Assembly (NCBI GenBank): GCA_003427395.1
Contig: BFEA01000084.1
Coordinates: forward strand, 1,605,495-1,630,172
From: Chara braunii
Lineage: Eukaryota; Streptophyta; Charophyceae; Charales; Characeae
Length of the DNA: 24,678 nt
Direction: 5' to 3'
The position numbers and the translations under genes are program-made. Shown here one piece after another: positions 1 to 10,493 of this stretch (the first letter of the stretch is position 1; every line of letters begins with the position of its first letter). Under the pieces are notes generated by a model. The model was not told where the DNA came from and did not search any database. It worked only from the letters and a program-made list of their open reading frames with translations.

Positions 1-54
<54 letters not shown>
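1..54. repeat. (GT)n microsatellite
   Basis: Uninterrupted GT dinucleotides from the first base to about position 54. The tract probably continues beyond the window, and the far end of the window is a (CA)n tract. Confidence 0.98.
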
Positions 55-59
<5 letters not shown>

Positions 60-291
60 AGGTATAGGGGAGACAATGATGCCCATTAGCATGTTAGAAG
101 CTGATACTATAGCAAGCATTCTGATTGGGCCTGCTCTGTGACTGATGTGTGAGTGTGAGGTTGATCCTTCCCTCCACTGAGAACTTCAACGTGCAGCTGA
201 GATTGAAACCTATCACAAAGAACATAGGCACACACTATGAAATTGGGCCTCCTTGCTGGCAGTCGCTCTTTGAAGGTTGGTGTGACTGACA

Positions 292-435
292 CAGAGACAC
301 AGAGACACACAGACACAAACAGACAGACAGACAGATATACAGACAGACAGACAGACAGAGTGAGAGAGAAGAGCGAGCGAGTGAGAGAGGCAGAGAGAGA
401 AAGGGAGAAAGAGAGAGAAAGTGAGAGAAAGAGAG
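292..435. repeat. CAGA/GA-rich simple-sequence tract
   Basis: Degenerate ACAGAGAC units, then CAGA tetranucleotides, then GAGA-type purine sequence. An open frame of about 185 codons crosses it, but only because the simple repeat lacks stops. Its translation is repetitive (T-D-R-Q, then E-R-E-K) and is not evidence of a gene. Confidence 0.9.
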
Positions 436-2055
436 GAATGGAGTTGCACAGGCAAAAGTATCATGCCGTGGCAGCAACGTACTACCCACGTAGCATGATG
501 GCAATACGACCCGCGCGCGTACTTTGTGCTAGTATGTGCACATGCTTGTGCAGGTTTAGCTGTCCCTGCGGCGCATCATCAGCCACTTGGATCAGGGGAG
601 TGCAGACTGGAGCGACGGTGAGCAGCCATACGGTGGGATATTTTTTTGGAGTCCTGCAACCTACGGCATACTATTCTTGTTCTAGGGGCATGTATTGCAT
701 AGTGTGCACATACAGCCGACGTAGCTCCGCCACATTGGGTAGCTCTGTCCCATGCGGGAAAGATGGTCACCGTGGGTGGGGAGGAGGGAGGTGAGGCAAC
801 AAGAGAGTGACTTCATGGGTGGGTTCTGTCTCTGGGATGTCTTCAAATCAGTTGTTCTTGCAAGATGCCAAGGGGATCAAAATACTCGTTAACGTATTCC
901 AATTGGGTAGAAGAAAGATTACAGGAAGATGCAGGATAAAAGCATACTCTGAAAGTACGTTAAAATGTGCAGACCAATGGGGCATGACTCACATGGCGAA
1001 ACATGGGGGAGTGTTTGGCAGGGAGGGGTGTATTGCGAGGCCCAACACTTTGCATCGAAGACAACTACAACGTTTTGCTCTTGGACGCACTCATGGAGAT
1101 CTACTTGGGACGAACTACCACCTGTTCTCCGCCCACCAGCATAGCATGGACCAAAAAGATGAAGGACATTGATATACTGAGGAAGACAAAGGTGGTGAGC
1201 AGAATATTTGTGGAGGAAGAAAAGCACGAGTTTGTTGTGGGTGGGGTGGGGAACAAGGGAAATGATTACCCCGGGCCCGTTTCTCCTGGACCAGATGACA
1301 TACCGAGGGGGCGACCTGCTGAGTGACTGAGAAGGACTCAACGGAACGTTTTACGATAGGCGGCCAGGGTACCTACCTCCTTTGTGTAGTTGTTAGGATT
1401 GGGGTGGTACAAGCAGGTTACCTACTAAGGACAACCAGAATTGGATTGTTGTGGGTGGTGAGGGTGGAGGTGCAAGTCCCTAGTTTGATGCCTGCAGTCC
1501 ACAGGAGGGACGATTCTGACTTTGCAGGGGACAAAGAGAATGACAGGACTAGGTACAGCAGCACAACAGCCCATAAATGAGAGGATGACTCAGAGGATGA
1601 TGGGCAAGCGTTTTGCAAGCTCGTGTCCCCAAGGTCGTTCATCGTTCCATCGAAACACATAGAGAGAAGGTGATGAGGTTGTTGCAGAAGGTAACGGAGG
1701 TGTTCAATCATAGAGACGCAACTGTTGCACTATCATTTCTGACGGGAGGAAGGCTGCGGAATCTCAGCCCAATGTCAACCTCCTCACTGGGGGTTTGATT
1801 GGGGACGCCCCTTTCTCTGACACTAATAGGAACAGAAGGAAACAAAAGACAACCTCCTCTATAGATGCGTGGATGTTTTCAGTGCCTTTGGATGCCAATG
1901 CTTTTCGACACGATCGCCTGTGTCGTGTTCCGGCGATTAATTTGATATCACAGACACTTGTTCAAGGGTATTTCTTGCCTTCTTTTTCGTCATCCATGTG
2001 CACAAAAAACAAAAGACTATTGCCAGGCATTGCCACAAAGGAGTGTCACTGAGCG
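436..2055. other. Interval with no supportable gene
   Basis: Only short open frames are present and none shows a domain I can name. The part from about 1580 to 2050 could be a decayed N-terminal section of the hAT transposase that follows. It has an acidic stretch near 1580 (E-D-D-S-E-D-D), and a frame at 1795-2052 reads S-S-I-D-A-W, loosely like the linker that precedes many hAT catalytic domains. I could not confirm this. A GC-rich patch near 1260-1320 reads P-G-P-V-S-P-G-P-D-D without clear family resemblance. Confidence 0.4.
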
Positions 2056-2910
2056 ATGAACACAATCATCATGGCGAGGGTCATTTTGCGGTTGATTAGG
2101 GAGCACGGGGAAGTTTTGAATTACTTTCGTAAGACAACCAACTCACTCGTCCCTGCGATGCTCGTGTATCCTTTCAAGACGCGGTTGGAGTTTGTGTAGT
2201 TGATGCAGGAGCATCTCGAGTCCGTGAGTGCAAGGAATGTTTGGAGGAGATCACGAGCAGCAATTAGTGGTGCTCCGTCCTCTGCAGTAGTAAACTGCTG
2301 CAGCAGGGCAAATGGTTAAGGTGTCCAGTCAAGAACAGCGACTCGTGTGGTTTGAGGTGCACTATGTGATCGGGGTCATGACCAGTTTAGTTGTTGTTGT
2401 GGCAGCCGGATATAGTAAGGGGGATGATGACATCGCAGGTTCACAAGTGGGAAGAGGGTTCGTGCGGTCTGGCTACCTTCAGACATGATCCATACCACCT
2501 TCTACTAGCGAGTGCAGGCTCACATCTTCCATACATTGGAGCTGCTATCACCTACCTTCTCAACCCAAACAGGTGAAAGATGGTTTGGTGCACCTCTCTG
2601 CGCATCTTGGACATGAAACAAACTATTGTCGATATTTGCCTGCTCTATCTCCTGAGCCACAAAAACCGCAATGAGTTGGGCGAGAGTTTCTTGATTGTGG
2701 AGGAGCAGATCAAGGAATTTCATGTCCGTCAAGGAACATTGCGGTAGGGGGACATTGCAGGTGCTAAAGGGGGTGCGTAAAATGTGCAGGACGAGGAGAC
2801 ACAGAAGTGCATGGAGTGGTGGTTGGCATGCAGTAGGGTGGCATCAGAGTTGAGAGAGGTCGTCATTTCTGTGATGCACATTTGGATGTGCTCCTTTCCA
2901 AATCGGTCCA
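2056..2910 (+). pseudogene. hAT-family transposase pseudogene, 5' portion, interrupted by a retrotransposon
   Basis: Remnant of a hAT (Ac/Ds-like) DNA transposase. One frame from 2056 reads LIREHGEVLNYFR, then PFKTRLEFV, a stop (TAG 2197-2199) and LMQEHL. This follows the hAT pattern in which an I..H..vl..f segment precedes P..TRF..... A second frame (2391-2910) contains YIGAAITYLLNP, like the hAT PLH....LNP segment, then EEQIKEFHVRQGTL, then EWWLACSRVASELR and CSFPNRS. The last two match the start of the C-terminal dimerization domain (WW...G...P.L......CSsS..ERNWS). Stops at 2574-2576 (TGA) and further downstream, plus at least one frame change, make it a pseudogene. The reading continues directly at 11512. 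The N-terminus is not defined and terminal inverted repeats were not found. Confidence 0.72.
2906..2910. repeat. Target-site duplication, left copy (GTCCA)
   Basis: GTCCA lies immediately outside the left LTR end (TGCAATC...) and is repeated at 11511-11515 immediately outside the right LTR end (...GTTTCA). Five base pairs is the size expected for Ty3/gypsy integrases. Confidence 0.93.
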
Positions 2911-3918
2911 TGCAATCAGACTCGGCTTCAAACTTGCTTTCAGCATGCATACACGAGAACTGTTGGAAAAACCAAACTCGTCAACTCAGAATCAACAACG
3001 AACCTGCACTTAAACTCTGTTCAATACAACTGTACAACTTGCGGCTATGGCCGCCGAACACTGTCTCCGCCACCAGCCTCGCTCTCCCTCATGCACGCAT
3101 GTACGAGGATCACCCTGAATGTCCACGCTACACAGACACACACCCTCTGTACACTCTGTCTGAGACTACAGCTGGGCGGCTATGGCCGTCGTCGTCTTCC
3201 TCCTCCTAGCTATGGCCGCCGACGTCCTCCTCGCTGGTTCGCTATGGCCGCTGTCTTCTTCACAACCCAATTCCTCTCCGGGCACCTGCAGACCCCCATG
3301 CACAAGATACCAAGGCATCTCTTCCGCATGGCTCACAGGCGAATGAATGAATGGTTGGACGCTGCCTCTTTATTTATACTTCTTCGGAGGTACCCGGGCC
3401 TGCTTCAAAACGTGTGGCCCAGGGAGGCTACGTGACGCTTGGCCTTCTGGGCCAAAACGCGTGGAACCCACCGCGTGGTCCAGAACCTTCCCCACGTGCA
3501 GCCCCTACCCCTGGTACTTGCTGACTGGACTGGCCTACAGGGACCTACAACCTTCTAGAGCCTACAGACTTACAGTCAGACTCTAGGCCTCAGTAGACTC
3601 AGATAGAGACTTCTAGAACAGACCTTCCTAAGCCTAACGATAACAGACCTTCCTAAGCCTAACTATAACAGACCTCACTCCTAATCTACAGACCTAGGGA
3701 TCGAGTCCTCCTATCTGACCTACAGACTAGCCTAGGGGGTAGGACTATCACGGGATAGAATCCCACACAGATCACTGGGTCTATGTACAGGGTACAGGGT
3801 AGGTCTAGGGATCGAATCTCACTCAGCACACAGGGTCAATGTACAGGGCTCGGGCACAGGTCTAGGGATCGAATCTCTGTGTCTGCAAATGTCGGGTCAA
3901 CTGGGTGAAACCGTTTCA
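2911..3918 (-). repeat. Left LTR (3' LTR of the element)
   Basis: Direct repeat of 10507-11510 with the same ends (TGCAATCAGACTCG at the left, GGTGAAACCGTTTCA at the right). It differs from its partner by many scattered substitutions and several indels. One indel is a 25-bp tandem duplication (3621-3645 and 3646-3670) present only here. It contains several copies of a GCTATGGCCG-like motif and repeated GGGATCGAATCTC-like blocks near its right end. Confidence 0.95.
3371..3378 (-). promoter_or_regulatory. TATA-box candidate in the left LTR
   Basis: On the minus strand this reads TATAAATA, followed by AAGAGGCAGCG. It is the best TATA match in the LTR and a plausible core promoter for the retroelement. 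The corresponding site in the right (5') LTR has changed to TGTAAATA. Confidence 0.5.
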
Positions 3919-3931
3919 CTCCCGCCCTCCT
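3919..3931 (-). other. Polypurine tract of the chromovirus
   Basis: On the minus strand AGGAGGGCGGGAG abuts the start of the 3' LTR (TGAAACGG). This is the expected place and composition for the plus-strand primer of reverse transcription. Confidence 0.85.
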
Positions 3932-3956
3932 AAATTCGAGGTCCTCCGAGAACACT

Positions 3957-4440
3957 CTAACTCAAGATAGGACCTTTACCCTTTCTTTCTCTCTCAAAAG
4001 CTTGTACCATGTCGGGAGCCGTTTCTAAGAGCTCTGTTCTGGTAAACCATCGGTCGTCCTCGGGTTCCTGGTGTGCGAACCTAACCTTATACTGTTTCTG
4101 GGGACGACCTCGACCTCTTGTCCTGAACACGTCCTCTTCCACTATGCGATCTATATCATATGCACCATCCATGTCTGGCGGAATCATCGATCTCCTGGAG
4201 GGGAATCTGTCGGACGTGGTGCAAGGCAACAACTTGGACGCATGGAAGACTGGGTATGTGTGGAGGTGTGGTGGATTCTCTATTGTATACGACGGGACCT
4301 CCTCTCCTCCTTTGACTTCTAGGACAGGCCATGGTCCTCTATACGCAGGTAAGAGCTTCTGCGAGATGTTTTCCTTTGGTGCGAACTCCTTTGACTTGAC
4401 CCAGACTAAGTCGCCTACCTGAAACTATGAGGGTCAGCGG
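3957..4440 (-). pseudogene. Integrase C-terminus with GPY/F-like module and chromodomain (pol 3' end)
   Basis: The minus strand reads VGDLVWVKSKEFAP, then LLPAYRGPWPVLEV (GPY/F-like module), then YPVFHASKLLP. Next is a chromodomain at about 3990-4160: YDIDRIVEEDVF, then QYKVRF and DRWFTRTEL. In chromoviruses this domain binds or reads chromatin marks and steers integration. The frame is open from about 4440 to the terminal TAG at 3957, only 26 bp before the polypurine tract. It is therefore the natural C-terminus of the polyprotein and one of its better preserved parts. The aromatic positions (Y at the start, W in DRWF) are retained. Confidence 0.88.
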
Positions 4441-4553
4441 TGCTTGTTAGCTTGCTCTATCACCCGGTGTTGGGCTTTCCTAAGGTTGACAGTGACCTTA
4501 GCGACTTCTTGTTTGTGCGACAAAACAAACTCTCGAGTGTCGGGTGGTAGTCT

Positions 4554-5330
4554 CTATATCTGGTCCGGGTTTAGTCCTCCAAACGGTCGCCTAGGTCTAA
4601 AGGACTTATGCAACTCATTAGGAGTCCTGCAGGTAGCTAGATGAACGTTGTTATTATAGGCGCTTGCTACTTTGGGAAGCATCTCATCCCAGTTTACCTG
4701 ATCTGGTCTAATATACATTCTGAGTAGCTGTTGCAAGATCTTATTCATCTACTCTGTCTGGCCGTTCACCTCTGGGTGTCGTCCTGATGACATCAACAAC
4801 TTAGACCCATAGACTTTCATAAGATCCTACCAATTATGGCTAGTAAACCGCGTACCCCTATCACTTACTATGGACAGCGGCATGCCATGCTCACTTACTC
4901 AGAAATCAAAAAACTTTCCTATTACTAAATCTGTCCGCGCTTCTGCCGGTAGCGGAACAAAAACTGCATACTTACTAAATCGATCTACTATGACCATGGC
5001 TCGAGTCTTGTCATGCCAACTTGTGACCCGAGTATCCATGAAGTCGATGGAATCTGACTCTCCAGGTCTTGATGGAATAGGCAGGGGTCTAAGAAGACTT
5101 AGCGGGGCTCTCGTTGTAGTCTAGTTGCGCTGGCACACCTTGCAACTGTGCACATACTCTATGCAGTCCGTTTTGATACTTTGCCACGTGTATGACATCA
5201 TCAGGTTAGCTAAAGTCTTTTGCCATCCAAAATGCCCTTCTGTATCGTGGCATTCCCCTAGAACCAGGCTACGGATTTCTTCACTATTGGGGACGCATAG
5301 TCTGTCAGAGACATTGGTCTTATCAAACAA
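4554..5330 (-). pseudogene. Integrase zinc-binding and DDE catalytic domains (pol)
   Basis: The N-terminal HHCC zinc motif is intact as H-X4-H-X29-C-X2-C within 5121-5330 (residues H28, H33, C63, C66 of that frame, ending KVCQRN). The catalytic core follows in the same frame: first Asp at 5043-5045 (DSIDFMD), AMVIVDRFSKYAVFVPLP, second Asp at 4860-4862 (VSDRGTRFTS), and Glu at 4752-4754 (NGQTE). The second Asp and the Glu are separated by 35 residues, the classic D,D(35)E spacing. TAG codons at 5121-5123, 4827-4829 and 4749-4751 interrupt the frame, so the enzyme cannot be made from this copy. A frameshift separates it from the RNase H frame at about 5258-5330. It would insert the cDNA into the genome with the 5-bp stagger seen here. 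Confidence 0.9.
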
Positions 5331-5797
5331 TAGCCCGTCGTGGATCGGTAGTGTGGTTCACTATCTAGGGCTTCCGTTACTCTTTTCAATAGCTCGCTAT
5401 AGATTGGGTCCTGTGCATAAGCATCTCTCACTTTCTGATGCAGATCGACCCCTATGTCTAGATAGTGCACTATCACACTGAAATTATCTGCCCTCCTGCT
5501 CAGAGCGTTGGCTACCACATTAGACTTTCCTTTTACGGGCTTTAACTCAAAGTCAAATTGGTCTATCTCAGCAGCCCATCTAGTTAACTTGGGCGTCATC
5601 TTGGCTTGCGTCTTTAGCCATCTAAGAGTCTCGTGATATAAGTAAACCTTGAAGTGCCTCCCAAGTAGGTAGTGCTTCCGGTGATCTAAAGCCTACCTAA
5701 CAGCGTAGAGTTCCCTCTCTTATGTCGATGCTACTACCTTTTTTGAGGGCAGCCTGGCTGGCATGAACTCTACGGGTCTATAACCGTTGTCGTCATC
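5258..5797 (-). pseudogene. RNase H domain and tether (pol), broken
   Basis: This continues the RT frame after a TAA at 5798-5800. The minus strand reads YRPVEFMPARLPSKK, then a stop (TAA 5720-5722), ERELYAV, a stop (TAG 5693-5695), and ALDHRKHYLLGRHFKVY. It then reads KLTRWAAEIDQFDFELKPVK and NVVANALSRR, which is the typical Ty3 RNase H C-terminus (ad.LSR). The first catalytic acidic residue, normally the D of TDAS, is Asn here (TTNASQYGIG at the end of the RT frame). Three stops and a lost active-site acid mean this domain is dead. RNase H removes template RNA during reverse transcription. Confidence 0.88.
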
Positions 5798-6832
5798 TTA
5801 CTGCAAAACGACGCCTATGCCATACTGACTAGCGTTTGTAGTGACAACAAACGACAGTGACGAATCAACAACTTTGAGGGCAGGGTACTCTTTTAAAGCC
5901 TTCTTTAATTTCTTGAAGGTTGACGTGCAATCCTGGTCCCACTTCCAAATTGTCTCTTTTTTTAGTAATCTGCGAAGGGGAGCTGCGATCGTGGAGAAGT
6001 TCCTTACAAACTTCCTGTAGTAGCTAGCCAACCCAAGGAACGAGGGTAACTCTGTCAGCGTCCGAGGGGTCGGCCAATCTCTAATAGATGCTATCTTACT
6101 GTCCTCAGGCCGAATACCGTTTCCGTCTAGTACATGGCCTAGGTAAAGGACCCCTGTCTTGGCCCACTCGCACTTCTTTGGGTTAGTCTTGAAGTTAGAC
6201 GCTCTCAACTTTCCTAACATCTGACTCAAATGACCCTCATGCTCCTCAAGGGTCTTGCTAAATACTAGGATATCGTCCAGGTACACTATGACGAACCTAT
6301 CTAGCCACAGTCTAAACAAGTTGTTCATGCAACGCTGAAATGTGGCCGGTGCATTAGTTAGTCCAAACGACATCACTATAAACTCGTAATGGCCATACCT
6401 TGTCTTGAATGTCGTCTTGTACTGATCGTCAGGATGAACTTCTATCTGATGGTAACCTAACTTCAGATCTATCTTTGAGAAGTACTTGCATCCCTGCACT
6501 CGATCTAACAAGTCATCTTCACGCGGCGGCGGCTCTGCATTCTTAATCGTGATGGCGTTCAGTCCCCTGTAGTCTATGCACATATGCAACTCTCCCTCTT
6601 TTTTGGGGATGAATAGAACAGGTGGGCCGAAAGGTGATGAACTAGGCCTTATCCATCCTTTCTCTAGGAGCTCGTCTAACTGCCTGCGAAGCTCCTCTAG
6701 CTCCTTGGGAGACATCCTGTAGACTGCCCCTTTGGGCATCCTATTGCCAGGTTCTATCTTTATGAGGTGCTGAATCGGTCTGGGCACTACTCTTGAGGGT
6801 GCTTCAGACAAGTCCTTGCACTCTTCAAGCAA
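5798..6832 (-). pseudogene. Reverse transcriptase domain, Ty3/gypsy (pol), best-preserved part
   Basis: The open stretch of 344 codons holds the whole RT fold. Visible motifs are PVLFIPKKEG (residues 71-80), CIDYRGLN (85-92), motif A KIDLKLGYHQI with Asp122, SFGLTNAPATFQR (155-167), the YLDD active site (184-187), the thumb region LGHVL with NGIRPE (231-243), and FLGLASYYRKFVRNF (265-279). All three catalytic Asp are present. The leftmost codons run into RNase H, where TTNAS replaces TDAS. The first codon shown is just where the open stretch begins; the domain was made as part of a polyprotein. The full YLDD block and conserved spacing leave little doubt about identity. Confidence 0.96.
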
Positions 6833-6895
6833 ACAGGCGGTAGTAGGATGGACCTTCTCTTCCTCTTTGGCTTATCAGACACTGGCCTTACGTAG

Positions 6896-7290
6896 GCTAC
6901 GAACACATGTTCTTCGAGCTGCTCCTTTCGCACGAGTCAATGCAGGAGCGCTGAAGCAGCAATGGGCGAGGGGATTATCTACCCAGACTCATGGTACAGG
7001 CGGACTTGCTTGACTTCGCCTGACGCACCAGGGAGCCTACACTCGTGCTCTCTAAGGTGTAGTGTGGCTCATGCTGCCTCTCCCCAATCTGTGCTACGAA
7101 CACCTGTTCTTCGAGCTGCTCCTTTCGCACGAGTCAATGCAGGAGCGCTGAAGCAGCAATGGGCGAGGGGATTATCTACCCCAGACTCATGGTACAGGTG
7201 GACTTGCTCGACTTCGCCTGACGCACCAAGGAGCCTACACTCGTGCTCTCTAAGGTGTAGTGTGGCTCCTGCTGCCTCTCCCCAATCTGT
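6896..7290. repeat. 197-bp tandem duplication inside pol
   Basis: Two adjacent near-identical units, 6896-7092 and 7093-7290, both start GCTACGAACAC and end CCCCAATCTGTG. They differ by a few substitutions and one extra C in the second unit (TACCCC against TACCC). The duplication lies between the protease and RT, and the added length (not a multiple of 3) disrupts the frame. It is private to this copy unless found in relatives. Confidence 0.93.
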
Positions 7291-7600
7291 GCCTAAGACA
7301 ATGTCAAACGAGAGATTGTCTTCTACGAGGAGGGTCAAGGAATGCAATACCTTCTCTACCTTCCCTTCTTTCTCTAAGCGAAAGTAGGCATGGACCCCCT
7401 CAACATACTCATCTACGTGCATCCTACTGTTGTCTACAAGGATGCTGACTTCAGGTTCTGCATCGCTGGACTTTCAAATTAAGCTTCAACTTCTTCAACG
7501 CTTTACTACTAATATAACTTCTAGTTGCCCCACTGTCTATCAGGGCTCCTACTCTAGCTCTAAGAATCTCTACGTCTACGAGGATTAACTGTCTTTTCCC
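7069..7600 (-). pseudogene. Retroviral-type aspartic protease (pol), frameshifted
   Basis: The active-site loop lies at 7523-7537 on the minus strand: ALIDSGATRSYIS, followed by SKALKKLKL. A different frame then reads AEPEVSILVDNSRMHVDEY and, from 7422, LVEDNLSFDIVLGTDWGEAA. The DIVLG.DW block is the conserved C-terminal half of Ty3 proteases. At least one frameshift between about 7430 and 7490 separates the two halves. The reading then runs into the 197-bp duplication. The protease normally cleaves the Gag-Pol polyprotein. Confidence 0.83.
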
Positions 7601-7844
7601 ATCCTTCTTCATCTTGGCCCAGACTTGCCTGTGAGGGAGGCGTCTAGAGAGACCCTAACACAAGCAGTCTTTGGACAACTCACTGGACGCTGGCCTGCAA
7701 CCTCTGCCATTGAGATATGTGGAGTGGGAGACTCTACTTCGCGCGCACGCTCAGATCCACATACTCCTAGGGTAGGGGCAGTTGCAACCCCTACCAGATA
7801 CTGCCTTTTGCTGCCCCAGATGCAACATGGTTCCTATACTTAGG

Positions 7845-9735
7845 ACATAATTTTATAATGTGGCTTGGGTCCCCGCAGAACACGCACTGAGTGCCATACA
7901 TTTTCCTCTATACTTAGATCTTCCCAAGGTCGGCCCTCGGGCCGGCTTGGGTGCCACCATCCCTGTCTGGGGGGTGACCGACTAGAATGCGAACGGTTAG
8001 ACGGGGAACCTCCCCTTCCTCCCGCTTGCCGGTTTCCATTGCCGCCAACCCCCTGGCCGCCCTATCCTCGACCACTTGGGGCCCGACCATTTTGGGCGGA
8101 CCCTTGTCCTCCTCCCTGCGGTCTCCCTCCAGTCGCGACAGCACCATAAGTTCTCCCTTGGCTTGCGCAACTGTCCTCCTCCTCTACTCCCCACTCAATG
8201 TCAGAGTAGGGAACCTCGTCTGCGCCACCTCCCTCCATTGTTAGTATCGAACTATCTTTGGCCTTAATTTGGCCGGAGATGGTGCGCCCCTTCCACGTTT
8301 TTCCTTTGGACAAATCCTTGTGCCAAAATGTGGTAACTGGCGACGCTTGGGTGGTGAATGAGACTTCCTCCTTGCTAAGAACATCGTAAGTCATACCCTG
8401 CTAATTATTCTTCTCGAAGAAATGTCCCTGAATATTCTCAGGCAGGGCACGATAAAAGAGGTTAACTAGTTGGGCATCAGTCACTCCATGCTTTGGAACA
8501 ACAATCAGTTCGTCCATCATGGACTTCAGGGTGTGGACACTCTTCCACTGGCGCGTGTGTATCATTTGAAGCTTATCAGAGGCCTTAAGCCGCTGCGTCA
8601 CATCTGAGAATCGCTCCCTGAGTGATTTCAAGAACTCGGAGAGGGGCGTCAATCTGGAGTATGTGACCATGTCGTTGTCACAGTTAGCGGCGCGGGCTAA
8701 CGACCTACCAAAATTGGTCGCTTCATCTCGAAGGGCCTAGAAGGCCACTAAAACGTGATCCTCAGGCGTGACTCCCTGCAAGTACAAATAGGAGTGCACG
8801 TCGGCCTCCTAGTTGTCAAAGTCCGCCTTCTTTCCACTGACGAGCTTAGGGAAACGAACCTTGACTTTCTCGCCACGTGGTGGGGTCGGCTCCTCCTCCT
8901 TAGGAGCCGCTAACTTGGCGCCTTCAATGGGACCAGTGCAGAATTCCTTCATCTTACGAATCGCCAGGTGGACCTGCTCCACCAAGTACATATTGCGTGC
9001 AAAGTCTTTAAATCCAATGCGTATCGCATCTATCTTTATATCTTGACTGCGGATGTACTGCATCTGCTCACGATGTCCAATTAGGAGGGATTCTATACTC
9101 TGAGTCAGAGTCTCGACTTTGGTAGCTAATTCGGTCTCGGCCCTGCTCTTCCCCATCTTGGCCTCTGCCGCCTTTAGGTCCCTTTCTGCTTTCTCTGCCG
9201 CCGCCAGACGCCTAACTTTCTCTTGGGACATTCACCACTTCCATGCCCTCTGCTGTTCTTCCTCCTTCGCCCTTCTTCTCACGGGGTCCCTTTCTGCTTC
9301 CAACTCCCTCCTTGGCGCTTCTCTCTCTTCTTGGGGTATGGCTAGCTCTGCCTCCCTATCTTCCCCCAACTCTAAGTGTGCGGCCCATTCTTGTATTATC
9401 TTCTCAATCTCCTCCTCCTTACTCATGCTGGCTTCACCTCTTCTTCTTTCCAATGGCACTTCTTCTTCTACCTCTTATTCTTCTTCTTCTCCTTTCTCCA
9501 CCTCTGCTTGTATAGACACCATCTTCTCCTCCTGCTCCTTCATCCACTTCTGCAGCTCTTCCTCCATTCGCTTTTTCTTCACTTCCTGCTCTTCTAGCAA
9601 GGCCAACATCTTGGCCTGCTTGATCAATTCCCTCTTCTCCATCCTCTCCTTCCTCTCTCGCAGAAGGGCGGCAACTCTCTCTTCTTGCTCCTTGCTGTGG
9701 GGGGTGGTGCTAGCTCCGGACCTGGTGTTCACCAT
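7845..9735 (-). pseudogene. gag: coiled-coil N-terminus, capsid-like domain and CCHC zinc knuckle
   Basis: The chosen start is the ATG at 9735 (MVNTRSG, a common opening in plant chromoviruses). The first 170 codons are strongly charged, Glu/Lys/Arg-rich coiled coil, visible as a pyrimidine-rich plus strand at 9240-9720. The middle carries KVRFPKLVSG, then EADVHSYLYLQGVTPEDH and LSEFLKSLRERFSDVTQRLK, which matches the retrotransposon Gag domain (F...L..RF). A CCHC zinc knuckle, CVFCGDPSHIIKLC, is at 7845-7886 in another frame. Stops in the main frame are at 9475 (TAA), 9232 (TGA), and 8809, 8737, 8401 and 8062 (all TAG). Gag would form the virus-like particle and bind element RNA. Confidence 0.85.
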
Positions 9736-10012
9736 GGTGACAGTGCACAATCAACAACGACTCCGCGCCTCAACACGTAAACCCACTGGGTTAACTTGTA
9801 TCTAGGGGACTTCTACTCACGACACGGGTTGGACTCACGGCTCAACGACCACATCCACAGAGTTCTATCGACCTAGACAGAAGTGACAGGGAGATATGAC
9901 TGACTGACTCTGACAGACTCAACGTCAGCAAGTACCAAGGGGAAGGTGCACACCCATAAGGTAAGGGATAGGACAGGGCTTAGAAGGAAAATACCACTCG
10001 TCTTCTCGCTCC

Positions 10013-10192
10013 GGTCAATGGTCTCAGTCAACTCGCCGGTCAACGCTCCTGGTCAACGCTCCTGGTCAACGCCCCGGTCAACTATAGTCAACGCCCGGTC
10101 AACGCCCTTGGTCAACTCTCGGTCAACGTTGGTCAACACCCGGTCAATGTTGGTCAACACCCGGTCAACGCTGGTCAACTCCTCTGGTCAAC
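10013..10192 (-). promoter_or_regulatory. Array of 16 W-box-like motifs in the chromovirus leader
   Basis: The plus strand carries 16 GTCAA cores in 180 bp: 14 as GGTCAA and 2 as AGTCAA. On the coding (minus) strand all read TTGACC or TTGACT, the consensus W-box TTGACY bound by WRKY transcription factors. Spacing is irregular, mostly 10-14 bp, and intervening bases vary (CGCTCCT, CGCCCC, ACCC). It is therefore more than a simple identical tandem repeat, although the units probably arose by slippage. It lies between the primer site and the gag start. A regulatory role is inference. Confidence 0.6.
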
Positions 10193-10493
10193 CCTCCAAC
10201 CTTCCGGCTATGGTGGGCCTTCTTCTTCTTCGTCACTCTCGTCGTCTTCTTCACCTTGGCTATGGCCAACTTCACCTCCCTCTTCGTCAACTTCCTTTCT
10301 CTTTCTCCCGACGTCCCTTCTTTCTTCTTTCTTGATGGTGGTCTTCTTCCCCGAGCTTGGCAGCTATGGCTGCCGTCCCCCTTTTCTCTCGCTCTCTCTT
10401 TGTCACTCTCTCTCTCTCTCTCCTGCCGTACTCTGGCTATGGCAGCTTTCTCCTTCCTCGCTTGCTGCAGCTCAACGTGGACAACGGGAACCA

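Noticed and set aside
237-794. 185-codon plus-strand open frame near the left end
   Set aside because: Its length comes from crossing CAGA/GA simple repeats without stops. The translation is low-complexity and the remainder has no recognised motif.
4749-9477. TAG (and TAA) reassigned to glutamine, as in some ulvophyte algae
   Set aside because: The 344-codon RT stretch uses CAG/CAA for its many Gln and has no TAG or TAA. The element also has frameshifts, a TGA stop and a mutated RNase H residue, so simple decay explains the stops better.
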